Positions 45,571 through 55,219 are shown, counted from the stretch's first letter. The stretch is 64,000 nucleotides of DNA from Streptomyces sp. CB00316 (GCF_001905595.1 NZ_LIXI01000010.1:186001-250000), one strand, 5' to 3'. Made by a program: numbers and translations. Notes: a model not told the origin generated them from the letters alone.

Positions 45571-46599
45571 TCACACGGTCCAGTCGAGGATGACCTTGCC
45601 GCCGAGGCCGCTCGCCGCGTCGTCGAAGGCCGCTTCGAAGTCGCGGAACCCGTACCGGCCGGTGATCACGGGGGCGAGGTCCAGGCCGCCCTCCAGCAGG
45701 ACGGACATGGCGTACCAGGTCTCGTACATCTCGCGGCCGTAGATCCCCTTGATGATGATCATCGAGGTGACGATCCGGGACCAGTCGACGGCGAACTCCT
45801 CGGCGGGCAGACCGAGCATCGCGATCCGGCCGCCGTGCGTCATGTTCGCGACCATGTCGCGCATCGCCTCGGGGCGGCCGGACATCTCCAGGCCGATGTC
45901 GAAGCCCTCGCGCAGGCCGAGCTCGCGCTGGCCGTCCGCGATGGTGCGGTCCGCGACGTTGAGGGCGAGGCTGACGCCGACCTTGCGGGCGAGGGCGAGG
46001 CGGGCCTCGCTGACGTCGGTGATGACGACGTTGCGGGCGCCTGCGTGCTTGGCGACGGCGGCGGCCATGATGCCGATCGGGCCGGCGCCGGTGATCAGGA
46101 CGTCCTCGCCGACCAGCGGGAAGGAGAGCGCGGTGTGTACGGCGTTGCCGAACGGGTCGAAGATCGCCGCGATGTCGAGGTCGACGGGGACCCGGTGCAC
46201 CCACACGTTGGAGGCGGGCAGGACCACGTACTCCGCGAACGCCCCGTCCCGGCCGACCCCCAGGCCGACAGTGGAGCGGCAGAGGTGGCGGCGTCCGGCG
46301 AGACAGTTGCGGCACTTGCCGCAGACGAGATGGCCCTCGCCGCTGACCAGGTCGCCCACCGCGATGTCCGCGACGTCGGAGCCGAGGGCCGCGACCTCGC
46401 CGACGAACTCGTGGCCGAGGATCAGCGGGGTGGTGACCGCCTGCTGGGCCCAGCCGTCGTAGGCGCGGATGTGCAGGTCGGTGCCGCAGATCCCGGCACG
46501 CAGGACCTTGATCAGGACGTCCCCGGGGCCGTAGTCCGGCTCCGGCACGTCCATCAGCCACAGTCCCGGTTCGGCCTTCTGCTTGACGAGTGCCTTCAC
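45571..46599 (-). CDS. tdh: L-threonine 3-dehydrogenase
   Basis: A 342-residue zinc-dependent medium-chain dehydrogenase oxidising L-threonine to 2-amino-3-ketobutyrate with NAD+. Catalytic zinc ligands are in GICGTDLHIRAYD and LGHEFVGEV; structural zinc cysteines in GHLVCGKCRNCLAGRRHLC; the NAD fold in LITGAGPIGIMAAAVAKHAG. GTG 46599 follows GGGAG and gives the normal length; the frame is open further to 46815 without support. First gene of the tdh-kbl operon. Confidence 0.95.
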   Translation of the reverse strand: MKALVKQKAEPGLWLMDVPEPDYGPGDVLIKVLRAGICGTDLHIRAYDGWAQQAVTTPLILGHEFVGEVAALGSDVADIAVGDLVSGEGHLVCGKCRNCLAGRRHLCRSTVGLGVGRDGAFAEYVVLPASNVWVHRVPVDLDIAAIFDPFGNAVHTALSFPLVGEDVLITGAGPIGIMAAAVAKHAGARNVVITDVSEARLALARKVGVSLALNVADRTIADGQRELGLREGFDIGLEMSGRPEAMRDMVANMTHGGRIAMLGLPAEEFAVDWSRIVTSMIIIKGIYGREMYETWYAMSVLLEGGLDLAPVITGRYGFRDFEAAFDDAASGLGGKVILDWTV

Positions 46600-47284
46600 G
46601 GCTGCGGCTCCCTGCACGTGGTACGCGGGTGGTGGGTACCCCGGGCCTTGGGGCCTGTCGGAGGAGCCCTGCGGCCCGGGGTGGTCTTCGGGGGTTCCAC
46701 CCCCATGGTGGGGGCGGGGGTACGGCGGGACGGGACGGAACACGCCCGTGCGGCTCCACGCGCCGTCCCCGGCCGTCACCCAGAAGGCTGCCGTACGGCG
46801 GTGTCCCCGGTCCATCGAGGATTTCTTAAGCGGGGTCGCAGGAGATCTTCACGCCTGGGTAACGCTTCACGGACCGGTGCCGTCCGCGGGCCTTCGTTCC
46901 GCGGTCGCGGCTCGCCGTACGGGCCCAGCATGCGAGGGCGGCCCCCGCGATCCGGTAGAGGAAGATCCCGCCCGGATGCCGGACCTGGCGTGTCGAGACC
47001 TGTGTTGTTGACTGACCACGGCCGAGACCGCGACGGCGGGGGCGGGGGCGGGGGCGGGGGCGATCAAGCTCTAGGACCACGGCAGCAGGATCCGCTACCG
47101 GAATGTGTGGGTGGAGCCGCTGGCGTAAGGACGGCCCCGGACCGGGAGCAGGGGGCGGCGGCCCCCGGCCGCCGCCCCCTTGCCGATCTCGCTCGGGCCG
47201 CAAGATGGTGAAACGCCGTCGCGCGGGCCCCGGATCTGCTGGGATGGGTGGTGGGAGCATGAGCGGTGAGCACGGGGGCGCACG
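46600..47284. other. Long intergenic region before the GTPase cluster
   Basis: This 685-base gap lies between divergent tdh and the Fn3-like gene. Small hairpins are present (for example GGGGGTTCCACCCCC near 46689), and four tandem GGGGGC units sit at 47038-47061. I see no gene with coding-type codon use. An 11-codon Cys-rich frame at 46976-47011 is noted but not called. Promoters for both flanking genes must lie here. Confidence 0.6.
47038..47061 (+). repeat. Four tandem GGGGGC hexamers
   Basis: Four consecutive GGGGGC units with a partial GGC before them. Four G-runs in a row allow a G-quadruplex on the plus strand, about 225 bases ahead of the GTPase cluster. Confidence 0.8.
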
Positions 47285-49528
47285 GTGGGGCTGGAGTTCG
47301 GGCACGACCTCGGGCTGCGCCGTGCCCTGCGCGGGCTGCCGCTCTCCCCGCTCGTCCCGGGGTACGGCCGACTGGTCGCTCAGCAACGGGCCCTGGGCTT
47401 ACGCCACATCGGCGACGCTCTGGTCGAGCACGGGCGGGTGCTGCGGGTGCTCGACGGGATCTTCGAGGAGGGTGGAGCGCGCCGCTGGCAGCACATCGGC
47501 GCCGACCGGCTGCGTCAGGTGGCCGCCGCGCGCGGCGGGGCGTACGGGCCGCTCCTCGCCCAGTTGGAGGCGGTGCAGCTCCAGGACCCCGCCGCCCTGC
47601 GCCGCATCCTCCTCTACCAGCTCGCCGAACTTCTCCAGGCCCACCCGCAGGGCTCCGACCCCGGCACCGCCGTCGCACTCGGGGTCTGCCCGCAGGAGGC
47701 GGGTGCCCTCGTCCGCGTGGCCGCGGCCCACCTCCGGCTGGACGGTGAACAGCGGCGTGCGGTGGAGGAGTTGGAGGACGCGTGGGCCGACGGGAAGGTG
47801 CGGTGCGCCGCCGGGCTGGCGGCCCTGCTTCCGGCGGGCGGCGGAGGCGACGCGCTGCTGCGCCGACGGCTGGCGGAGATAGCCGAGCGGGTGAAGGAGG
47901 CCGACGACGCCCTCGACGCGGCGCGGGAGGCCGAGCGATCGGGCGACCTCCGAGCGGCCGAGGACCGCACTCTCCTGGCCGCCCGCCTGGCCTCCGACTG
48001 CCCCCGGGCCCTGCTCGGCCTGGTGCGGCTGCATCGGCCGGGGGAGGGCGGTCCTGCCGAGCCCCATGAGGTGCTGGCGGTCCGCCCCGCGCCGGAAAGC
48101 GTGACCGTGGCGCTCTCCCCGGCGCCCCTGGCCGACGACGCGGCGAACGGCCGGCGGGTCATCCGGCTGACCCGGGTGCCGGGTGGCCCGACCCGGATCA
48201 CCGAGATCGCGGAGGCCTCCGCGTCGGGCGGCTGGGTGGACCCCGGTCCCCCGTTCGGCCAGGAGGTCCGCTATGCCGCCCTACCTCTGCGGGACGGCCG
48301 GATCGACGGCCCGCCCGTCGTCTCCGACGTGCTGCTCGTCGCCCCGGACGTGTCGGGGCTGCGGTCCACCACGGGCCGGGGCCGGGTCGAGGCCACCTGG
48401 ACCGAGCCTTCGGGCGCGCTCGGCGTACGGGTTCAACTCGTGGGCCCCGAGGGCCCGGTGGACGGCGTCGCGGCGCGTTCGGGGGCGCTGACCGCGACCG
48501 GCCTGGGTGTCGGCGCGTATGTGCTCCGCGTCCACTGCCGCTACCGGTCGCCGGACGGGGCCGTCGTCGAGTCCCCGGGCGCGGAGCACCCCGTCTCCGT
48601 CGATCCCTGGCCCACCCCGGTGGACCGGCTCGACGCGAGCGTCGGTCAGGGGGCCGTCCGGTTCTCCTGGAGCGGCGGGGAGGACGCCGACGTACGCCTG
48701 GTCGCCTGGCCGGCCGGGCCGCCGGAGCCGGGGGCCGAGCTGACCGACGACCCGGCGCGCCCCTGGCCCGCCCCGCTGCCCTGGGAGGCGGGGGCGGGCG
48801 GTGGTCTGGTGCCGCCTCCGGGTTCGGTCACCCACGTGTCCGCCCTGGCCGTGCTCGGCCCGCGCGCGGTGGCGGGGCCGGGCCTGGTCGTCGAGTGCCC
48901 GCCCGCCGTGGCGGGGGTCCGGGTTGAGCGGGTGGGCGGGGGCCGGGCCCGCGTCACGTTCGACTGGCCTGCGGAGGCGGGCGAGGTCGCGGCCACCGTG
49001 GACCAGGACGGCACGAGCACCGTGCACCGGGTGGTGGCCCGCAGCACCTACGTGCGGGAAGGGCTGTACGTGGACGTGGCACCCTCCGCGTTCTCCGTCA
49101 CCCTTTCCGCCGCGCCCCGGACGGCGGACGCGGTGGTCGTCCCTCCGCCGGGCGGCGAGACCCGCGTCCCGGCGGACATCGCCGTCAGCTACCGCATCGT
49201 TCCCGGTGCCCGCCGGGCGCTGCGCCGGGGGCCCTCGCTGCTGCGGGTCACCCTGTCCTGCCCCGGTGAACTCCCGGCCGATCTGCCGGAGTTCGTTCTG
49301 GTGGCCAGGCCGGGCAACGGCCGGGATCCCCTCCGGCCGCGCACCCACACGGACGGCACGACCCTGCTCCGGGTCGACGCAGGCACCCTGAGCCCCGGCA
49401 GCCCCGTCGAGCTGCCCGTGCCCTCCGGCCTCCGGCCCCCGTACGCCCTGCGCGGTTTCCTCCTCGGCGAAGGGGCCGCCGACGTACGCCTCGACGAACC
49501 CTCTCCCACGACCCTGGTGGTGCGCTGA
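47285..49528 (+). CDS. Large Fn3-like scaffold protein of the GTPase cluster
   Basis: A 747-residue cytoplasmic-looking protein without signal peptide or membrane helix. Residues 1-270 are helical (GLRHIGDALVEHGRVLRVLD, LLAQLEAVQLQDPAALRRIL, EIAERVKEADDALDAAREAE). From about 280 on, repeated beta-sandwich segments with fibronectin-III character follow (VRYAALPLRDG, GVRVQLVGPEGP, YVLRVHCRYRSPDG, ARVTFDWPAEAGEV). GTG 47285 has a GGGGG site. It is one base from the GTPase start, so it is the first gene of a tight operon. Inferred role: scaffold or sensor for the GTPases. Confidence 0.75.
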   Translation: MGLEFGHDLGLRRALRGLPLSPLVPGYGRLVAQQRALGLRHIGDALVEHGRVLRVLDGIFEEGGARRWQHIGADRLRQVAAARGGAYGPLLAQLEAVQLQDPAALRRILLYQLAELLQAHPQGSDPGTAVALGVCPQEAGALVRVAAAHLRLDGEQRRAVEELEDAWADGKVRCAAGLAALLPAGGGGDALLRRRLAEIAERVKEADDALDAAREAERSGDLRAAEDRTLLAARLASDCPRALLGLVRLHRPGEGGPAEPHEVLAVRPAPESVTVALSPAPLADDAANGRRVIRLTRVPGGPTRITEIAEASASGGWVDPGPPFGQEVRYAALPLRDGRIDGPPVVSDVLLVAPDVSGLRSTTGRGRVEATWTEPSGALGVRVQLVGPEGPVDGVAARSGALTATGLGVGAYVLRVHCRYRSPDGAVVESPGAEHPVSVDPWPTPVDRLDASVGQGAVRFSWSGGEDADVRLVAWPAGPPEPGAELTDDPARPWPAPLPWEAGAGGGLVPPPGSVTHVSALAVLGPRAVAGPGLVVECPPAVAGVRVERVGGGRARVTFDWPAEAGEVAATVDQDGTSTVHRVVARSTYVREGLYVDVAPSAFSVTLSAAPRTADAVVVPPPGGETRVPADIAVSYRIVPGARRALRRGPSLLRVTLSCPGELPADLPEFVLVARPGNGRDPLRPRTHTDGTTLLRVDAGTLSPGSPVELPVPSGLRPPYALRGFLLGEGAADVRLDEPSPTTLVVR

Positions 49529-49529
49529 C

Positions 49530-50801
49530 ATGACGACCGTCATCTGTCCCTACTGCTTCGACCGCGCACCGGCCGCGCGCCTGCCCTACCGCTGTCTGAT
49601 GATGGCCACCGGGGTACGTGGCGGCGCCCCGTGCGACGCCGAACCCGACGACGCGTGGGCCGACTTCATGGGCCCGAGCCTGCCGCCGTCCCGGCGGCTG
49701 CGGGGCCCGGTCTTCCCCGCGCCCCGCACCCTGGCGACCCTGCGCGGCACCTCCGCCCGCCAGCCGTGCCCCAAGTGCGGGGTGGCCACGTCGGTACGGG
49801 TCTGCCGCCGCTGCCACAACGACTTCCCCAGCGAGTACTGCGACCAGGACAGTCGCATCATCGCCCTGGTCGGCGCCAAGGCCTCCGGGAAGAGCACCTA
49901 CGTCTCGGTGCTCGTCAACGAACTGCGGGGCCGGGTGGGCCGGGAGTACAACATCTCGCTGCCCGCGATGGGCGCCGAGACCCAGCGCCGTGACCGGGAG
50001 ATGGAGGAGGACCTGTACGAGCGGCTGCGGCTCCCGGACACGACGCGTCCGGCCGCCATGGGCTTCAACGACCCGCTGCTCTACCGGCTGAGCGTGCCGC
50101 GCCGGGGGCGGTTCGCCAAGGGCAGCAGGCACACCACGCTGGTCTTCTTCGACGCGGCGGGCGAGGACCTCAAGAGCGCGGAGGCGATGGCCCGTTACAC
50201 CCAGTACCTGGCCGCCGCCGACGGGATCATCCTGCTCGTCGACCCGCTCCAGATGGGTTCGGTGCGTGACCGCGGCGCGTCCGCCGACGGGCCGCCGCTG
50301 CCCGCGGTCGAGACGTCCCCGCAGCAGATCGCCTCCGACCTCGCCGCCCAACTCCGCTCCCACGGACGGAGCGTGTCGCGGGGCCGGGTCACCACACCGA
50401 TGGCCGTCGCGGTGACGAAGACGGACGCGCTGCGGGCGCTGCTGGGGGCGCACTCACCGCTGCTGCGCAACGCCACCCACACCGGTGGCGAACTGGACGA
50501 CGACGACCGGCTGGCCGTGCACGAGGAGTTGCGGTCCCTGCTGAGCGACTGGGACTCCGGGGTGCTCTGCCGGCAGTTGGAGAACGACTTCGCCGAGCTG
50601 TCGTACTTCGGCCTCTCGGCGCTGGGCGCACCGCCGCCCGCCGACGCACCGGCCGACGCCCCGAAGTCCGGCCCGCAGCCGCTGCGGGTGGAGGACCCGC
50701 TGCTGTGGCTGCTGGGGCGGCGCGGCCTGGTCCCGGTGCGCAGGAGCAGGCCGGAGGAGCAACGGGAGAGCCGGGACCGCATGGGGAAGGCCGACGCATG
50801 A
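49530..50801 (+). CDS. Zinc-ribbon TRAFAC-clade GTPase (double-GTPase system)
   Basis: A 423-residue protein. The N-terminus carries three Cys pairs, C6-C9, C80-C83 and C92-C95, forming zinc ribbons. The GTPase domain has G1 GAKASGKST (Lys121), a Walker B-like VFFDAAGED near 206-213, IILLVDPL, and G4 TKTD at 296-299. It ends in a basic tail. Such proteins are grouped as TRAFAC GTPases of actinobacterial double-GTPase conflict clusters, always beside a GAP1 protein. The stop overlaps the GAP1 start (ATGA). GTP binding is well supported; the effector output is not known. Confidence 0.85.
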   Translation: MTTVICPYCFDRAPAARLPYRCLMMATGVRGGAPCDAEPDDAWADFMGPSLPPSRRLRGPVFPAPRTLATLRGTSARQPCPKCGVATSVRVCRRCHNDFPSEYCDQDSRIIALVGAKASGKSTYVSVLVNELRGRVGREYNISLPAMGAETQRRDREMEEDLYERLRLPDTTRPAAMGFNDPLLYRLSVPRRGRFAKGSRHTTLVFFDAAGEDLKSAEAMARYTQYLAAADGIILLVDPLQMGSVRDRGASADGPPLPAVETSPQQIASDLAAQLRSHGRSVSRGRVTTPMAVAVTKTDALRALLGAHSPLLRNATHTGGELDDDDRLAVHEELRSLLSDWDSGVLCRQLENDFAELSYFGLSALGAPPPADAPADAPKSGPQPLRVEDPLLWLLGRRGLVPVRRSRPEEQRESRDRMGKADA

Positions 50802-53365
50802 GCCTGGGACAGCTGCACTACACCTCGGCGCCGCCCGGCCCGGAAGGCTCGGGGTTCCGCTTCACCGCGCTCACCCCGGGGCTGCCGCAGTCGGTGCTCC
50901 GCGAGGCCGAACAGCTCATCGGCTACGAGCCGCCGCGCGACGCACCCTCGCGCCCCTCCACAGCCGAACTCGAAGCTTTTCCACGGGCGTTCAGCTACAG
51001 CGAGCTGTCCGACGGCAGCCGGCTGCTGGCCCGTACGGTCTACACGGGCGCCGACTACAGCGGCCGCTGGGGCAACTTCCACGCCCACGCCGTGCACCTG
51101 GCCCCGGGGCAGCAACTGCCGGACGGAGCCCTGCCCGTCAGCGCCTGGGAGTCCCCCGGATGGGCCGCGTCAACCCCGGAGGGAGGCACCCCGCCGGCCC
51201 TGGCCGCGCTGCCGCCCTCCACCCTGCTGGACCCGGCCGGACTGATCGCCTTCGCCGCCTCCCGGGCGCCCTGGCTGGCCGCCGTGTTCACCGACCTCCA
51301 GCGCCAGGCCGAGGACGAGACGGCGCCCCAGGTCGTCCTCGTGGAGCGGGACAGTGCCGATGTGGCCCGCTGGGTGGCCCTGGCAAGCGCGGCGCTGCCT
51401 CGGGAGGCCGCCCACCGGCTGACGTTCACCACGTACACCCGGCGCCCGCACCTCGCCGGGCAGCGGATCGTCGGCGTGCTGCCGGACGACGCGCACGGGC
51501 TCTCCGGCTCCGGGCGACGCTACCGGGTCCACGACTGTTCCGCCCCGCCCTCCCCGGACGGGCCGGCGCCCGGCCCCGACGGATCGGAACCGGCCCCCTG
51601 GGCGCTGGCCGCCGCCCGGATCTGGTCGGCCGGCGCCTTCGAACTCTTCCAGCACGCCCACCGCCTGCCGGGAGAGCCTTTCACGGCAGGACCCGCCTCC
51701 GCTCTCGCCCTGTGCGCCGGGATCGACCTGCCGTCGTCGCACCGCACGGCGGCCGCCCTATGGGCGTGCGAACACCCCGCCGAGCTGGACGAGCAGGAGC
51801 TGGACGGGCTCGTACAGACCCTGGCGGCGCCCCGGCAGGAGGAGGCGGTACCGGCGGCCGAAACCGCCGCCCTGGCCGAGCTGTTCGCCCGAGTCGGCGG
51901 GAACCTGCGACCGGGGACCGCCGCCCCGCTCGCCGCCCGCCTGCTCACCGCCACCGTCCGCTCGGCCGAGCCGGTACGCCCGCCGGACCGTGGCGCCCTC
52001 ACCGACGAGGTGGCCCGGCAGCTGGCGGCCGAGCTGGGCCCGGAGCTGCGGGCCGGGATCGCGGACACGGCGGGCGGCTTCGCGCGTCCGCTGCGGCTGC
52101 TGCGGGTGGCCGGTCTCCTCGCGGTGGACTGCTCCGACCTCGTCACCCGGCTCGCACACCGGCTGACAGCCGCGCTGCTGGCCGATCCGTCCGCGTACGG
52201 AGGTGAGCTCCACGAGACGCTGACGGACCGCCCCGACCTGCACACCGCCCTGCTGCGGGAGCTGGACGCGGCGGCCCTGGCCGGTCCCGCCTCGGTCACC
52301 GTGCTGCTGGAGCGTGCTCCGGTGGAGCTGGGGAGCCGGGAGGCGCTGCCGTATCTGCGCATGTGCGGCTGGAAGGCCCGTGGCCCGGCCGGGGGCGGGG
52401 GCGGCGACCGGAACGGTGAGCTGCGTGCCGTGCTGGAGTCGGCACGGGTCTCCGTCTTCGCGCATCCGCCGCTCCTGCGCGTCGCCTTCCGTCTGGTGTG
52501 GGGGTCCGACACTCCGACGCCGGAGGAGGCCCGGTACGTCCTCGCCGAGACCGGGGCCGACGTCCACCGCCCGGCGGAGACCTGGCCCTTCCTGGTCACG
52601 GCTGCGCTGAACGGCCGGCCGGGAGACCCGCACGCGGACGAACTCGCGCACGAGCTCCTCGCGGCCTTCTCCACGCAGTTGGCGCCACGCGACCGGGCGG
52701 CGCTCCTGCTGCTGGAGTTCGCGCGCGACCTGCGGGCGGGCGGCGCGGGGCCCGGCTGGGTGGACCGGTTCCTCGGCCTGCGCAGGGCCGCCGAACCGGT
52801 GAACCCGACGGTGCTGGACCACGTCTGCGGCCGCCTCGCCCGGCGGCTGCTGACCGGCCCCGGGGCGGGCCGCGAGCTGGACGACCTGATCCGCAGCGGC
52901 GACACCGACCTCTGCGCGGCCTACGAGCGGGCCGCCCGCGAGGAGGCGGACCACGGCCGACTGCTGGGTGACCCGCGCTACTTCGCGGACCGCTTCGTCG
53001 ACTGGAACGCCCACCCCCAGGCGGGCGGGGCCTGGGGCAAGGTCCGGAGCGCCCTTTTGGACGGGGTGCTGCGTCCGGCCGCTCGGGCGCTGGCCGCCGA
53101 GGATCTGGCCGCCGTCGAAGCCGCCCTCGCCAAGAGGGGCGCACGGCACGCGGAGGACTTCCGCGCCTGGAACCGGCCCGGAGCGCTGGGCCGGCTCGGG
53201 CTGCGGTTCGGCGGGCGGGACGGCCGCCTGGGCAAAGCCGCACCCCACCGCCGAGGCTCCAGCTCCAGCTCCGGCTCCAGCTCCAGCTCCAGCTCCAGCT
53301 CCGGCTCCAGCTCCAGCTCCAGCTCCAGCTCCGACGACCGGTACCGGGACGGTGGCGTCCGATGA
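50798..53365 (+). CDS. GTPase-associated protein 1 (GAP1) family, copy 1
   Basis: An 855-residue multi-domain alpha-helical protein found beside such GTPases. It has an N-terminal domain (LGQLHYTSAPPGPEGSGFRF), a middle domain with VLVERDSADVARWVALAS and HRLTFTTYTRRP, and a C-terminal region with YFADRFVDWNAHPQ and FRAWNRPGALGRLGLRF. The protein ends in an extra Ser/Gly tail of about 26 residues coded by hexamer repeats, absent from copy 2. ATG 50798 overlaps the GTPase stop; its own stop overlaps the second GTPase. A regulator or recruiter of the GTPases is inferred. Confidence 0.85.
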   Translation: MSLGQLHYTSAPPGPEGSGFRFTALTPGLPQSVLREAEQLIGYEPPRDAPSRPSTAELEAFPRAFSYSELSDGSRLLARTVYTGADYSGRWGNFHAHAVHLAPGQQLPDGALPVSAWESPGWAASTPEGGTPPALAALPPSTLLDPAGLIAFAASRAPWLAAVFTDLQRQAEDETAPQVVLVERDSADVARWVALASAALPREAAHRLTFTTYTRRPHLAGQRIVGVLPDDAHGLSGSGRRYRVHDCSAPPSPDGPAPGPDGSEPAPWALAAARIWSAGAFELFQHAHRLPGEPFTAGPASALALCAGIDLPSSHRTAAALWACEHPAELDEQELDGLVQTLAAPRQEEAVPAAETAALAELFARVGGNLRPGTAAPLAARLLTATVRSAEPVRPPDRGALTDEVARQLAAELGPELRAGIADTAGGFARPLRLLRVAGLLAVDCSDLVTRLAHRLTAALLADPSAYGGELHETLTDRPDLHTALLRELDAAALAGPASVTVLLERAPVELGSREALPYLRMCGWKARGPAGGGGGDRNGELRAVLESARVSVFAHPPLLRVAFRLVWGSDTPTPEEARYVLAETGADVHRPAETWPFLVTAALNGRPGDPHADELAHELLAAFSTQLAPRDRAALLLLEFARDLRAGGAGPGWVDRFLGLRRAAEPVNPTVLDHVCGRLARRLLTGPGAGRELDDLIRSGDTDLCAAYERAAREEADHGRLLGDPRYFADRFVDWNAHPQAGGAWGKVRSALLDGVLRPAARALAAEDLAAVEAALAKRGARHAEDFRAWNRPGALGRLGLRFGGRDGRLGKAAPHRRGSSSSSGSSSSSSSSSGSSSSSSSSSDDRYRDGGVR
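53255..53332 (+). repeat. Thirteen tandem (A/G)GCTCC hexamers inside the GAP1 gene
   Basis: 78 bases of 6-bp units, ten AGCTCC and three GGCTCC, coding for Ser-Ser or Gly-Ser pairs near the C-terminus. Gain or loss of units keeps the frame, so the tail length can vary without inactivating the protein. Confidence 0.9.
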
Positions 53366-55011
53366 GCGGGCTGTTCACAGCGGCGCTCTGGCTGACGGTG
53401 GCCGTCTGGGCGGGGGTGTGCCTCTTCCGCGCGTTCTGGGAGTTCCTCTTCCTGGCGCTGCGCGCCTCCGCGAAGGTCCTGGGCCCCCGGACGCCCGGCA
53501 CGCCCGATCCCCGGATCCCCCTCGTCGGGACCGAGCCCGCGCAGCGCGCGTACTGGTCGCAGCTGATGTGGGTGGACGCGTACACCTCCACCCGCGCCGC
53601 CGCCTCGGCCCTACGGCACCGGCTGCTGGGCCGCTGGATGGCGGTCACCGCCCGCCGCATGTTCACCGGGCACCAGCCGTCCACCGGCTACCGGTTCGGC
53701 CACTGGATCGCCCGCTTCGTCGTCCGCCTCCTGGCCCCGGGCACCGCCCTCGGCGCGATCACCGGGGCGCTTTTCGCCTCGGCGGTCCTGGTGCTGGTCC
53801 ACCTCGTGATGTGGCTGCTGGTGGGCCTGGTGTGGCTGGTGGCGGCGGCCGGGGTCGCCGTCCTGCGCGGGGCGGACCGGGCCGGTGCGCTGGTGCGGCG
53901 GGTCCGGATGAAGTGCCCCTACCCGGGCTGCTACCAGGCCTTCCCGCTCGCCGTGCACCGCTGCCCGGGCTGCGGCAAGGCACACCGGGAGCTGCGGCCG
54001 GGCCGGTTCGGCGCGCTGTGGCACGTCTGCGCGTGCAGGCGCCGGCTCACCACCGTGTCCCTGGCCGGCCGCGACCGGCTCGCGGTCGAGTGCCCGCACT
54101 GCGACCGGTCGCTCCCGGCCGGGATCGGGCGGCTGCGGACCGTGCACGTGCCGGTGATCGGCGGGACCTCGTCGGGCAAGACGATGCTGATGGCGGCGGC
54201 GGTCTCCGGGCTGCACGCGACGGCCGGCCGGAGCGCGCTGAAGGTCACGTTCGCGACGGACGACGACCGCCGCGACGTCCTGGACCTCAACGGGCAGCTC
54301 AAGCAGGTCGGTTGGGTGCGCAAGACCCAGGGTGGCCAGCCCCGGGCCCTGATGCTGCGGGTCACCCACCGCCGCAGGCACCGGCTGGTCTACCTCTACG
54401 ACCCGATGGGCGAGTCCCTGTACGACGTGGACTCCACGCGCCGCCAGGAGTACCTGGCCCACGCGGACGGGGTGGTCCTGGTCGTCGACGTCCTGGCCGA
54501 GCCCCAGGTGCGCCGGTCCCTCTCGGCCGCCGAGGAGGAGCTGGCGCGTGCGGCCAACCCCTCGGAGCCGGGGCCGTGGCAGACGTACCAGACGTTCACC
54601 GGCGAGCTCTCGGCGCTGACCGGACGGCGTCGGCGCGGCCGACTGCCGCTGGCGGTGGTGGTCACCAAGCGGGATGTGCTCGACCGGATCGAGCGCCTGC
54701 GGGTCCCCGCGACGGGGATCGGCCCCTGGTTGGCCACGATCGGCCTGGACCCGCTCGTACGGGACCTGGGGCACCGCTTCCGGACCCGGCGGTACTGGGC
54801 GCTCAGCGCCTACGCGGCCACCGGTACGGGACCCCTGGTGAGCGAGCAGCAGCGGGCGGCGGAGGCGGTGTTGTGGCTTCTGGCCCGCACGGGCCTACGG
54901 GTCGGCAAGCTGCTCTCCCAAGGCTCTTCCGAGGGCCCTGCGGCCGACCGGGCGGCCCCGTCCGTGCCCGGCCCGCGCGACGCCCCCGTACAAGATCGTT
55001 CAACCCGCTGA
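53362..55011 (+). CDS. Membrane-anchored zinc-ribbon GTPase (double-GTPase system)
   Basis: A 549-residue protein. An N-terminal membrane helix (about 5-32) and a hairpin of one or two helices (about 127-168) anchor it; then come four Cys pairs (C185/C190, C201/C204, C223/C225, C244/C247) as zinc ribbons, and a GTPase domain with G1 GGTSSGKT (Lys273), LVYLYDPMGES, VVLVVDVLAEP and G4 TKRD. The design mirrors the upstream soluble GTPase, so the two probably form a pair, one at the membrane. The tail is disordered. The start overlaps the GAP1 stop. Confidence 0.85.
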   Translation: MSGLFTAALWLTVAVWAGVCLFRAFWEFLFLALRASAKVLGPRTPGTPDPRIPLVGTEPAQRAYWSQLMWVDAYTSTRAAASALRHRLLGRWMAVTARRMFTGHQPSTGYRFGHWIARFVVRLLAPGTALGAITGALFASAVLVLVHLVMWLLVGLVWLVAAAGVAVLRGADRAGALVRRVRMKCPYPGCYQAFPLAVHRCPGCGKAHRELRPGRFGALWHVCACRRRLTTVSLAGRDRLAVECPHCDRSLPAGIGRLRTVHVPVIGGTSSGKTMLMAAAVSGLHATAGRSALKVTFATDDDRRDVLDLNGQLKQVGWVRKTQGGQPRALMLRVTHRRRHRLVYLYDPMGESLYDVDSTRRQEYLAHADGVVLVVDVLAEPQVRRSLSAAEEELARAANPSEPGPWQTYQTFTGELSALTGRRRRGRLPLAVVVTKRDVLDRIERLRVPATGIGPWLATIGLDPLVRDLGHRFRTRRYWALSAYAATGTGPLVSEQQRAAEAVLWLLARTGLRVGKLLSQGSSEGPAADRAAPSVPGPRDAPVQDRSTR

Positions 55012-55072
55012 CGGAGCCTGGCGTGGTCGTTAAGGTCGGTCACGTCCGAGAAGAGAGGGACGGTCCACGCCC

Positions 55073-55219
55073 ATGCCGGTCGTCACACCGAACATCGCGC
55101 GGGGGCGTCGGCTGCTCCTCGCCCTGCTCGTCATCGCCTCCGTGCTCACGCTCGGCGGGCTCCTGGGCTGGGGGCTGGTGCACCTCGGAGACCTGCTGCC
55201 CGGTTGGCTGAGCGAATGA
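55073..55219 (+). CDS. 48-residue single-pass membrane peptide
   Basis: ATG 55073 opens a short frame: PVVTPNIARGRR followed by one hydrophobic helix (LLLALLVIASVLTLGGLLGWG) broken here by its own length of about 21 residues, then VHLGDLLPGWLSE. Positive residues before the helix predict a cytoplasmic N-terminus. It lies between the membrane GTPase and the vWA gene and reads with them; a GAGAGGGA ribosome site is present. A small membrane subunit is plausible; no homologue comes to mind. Confidence 0.55.
   Translation: MPVVTPNIARGRRLLLALLVIASVLTLGGLLGWGLVHLGDLLPGWLSE

Noticed and set aside
46976..47011. An 11-codon ORF encoding MPDLACRDLCC
   Set aside because: The three Cys codons recall a leader peptide, but there is no good ribosome site, no sulfur gene downstream and no conserved RRHVDL core.
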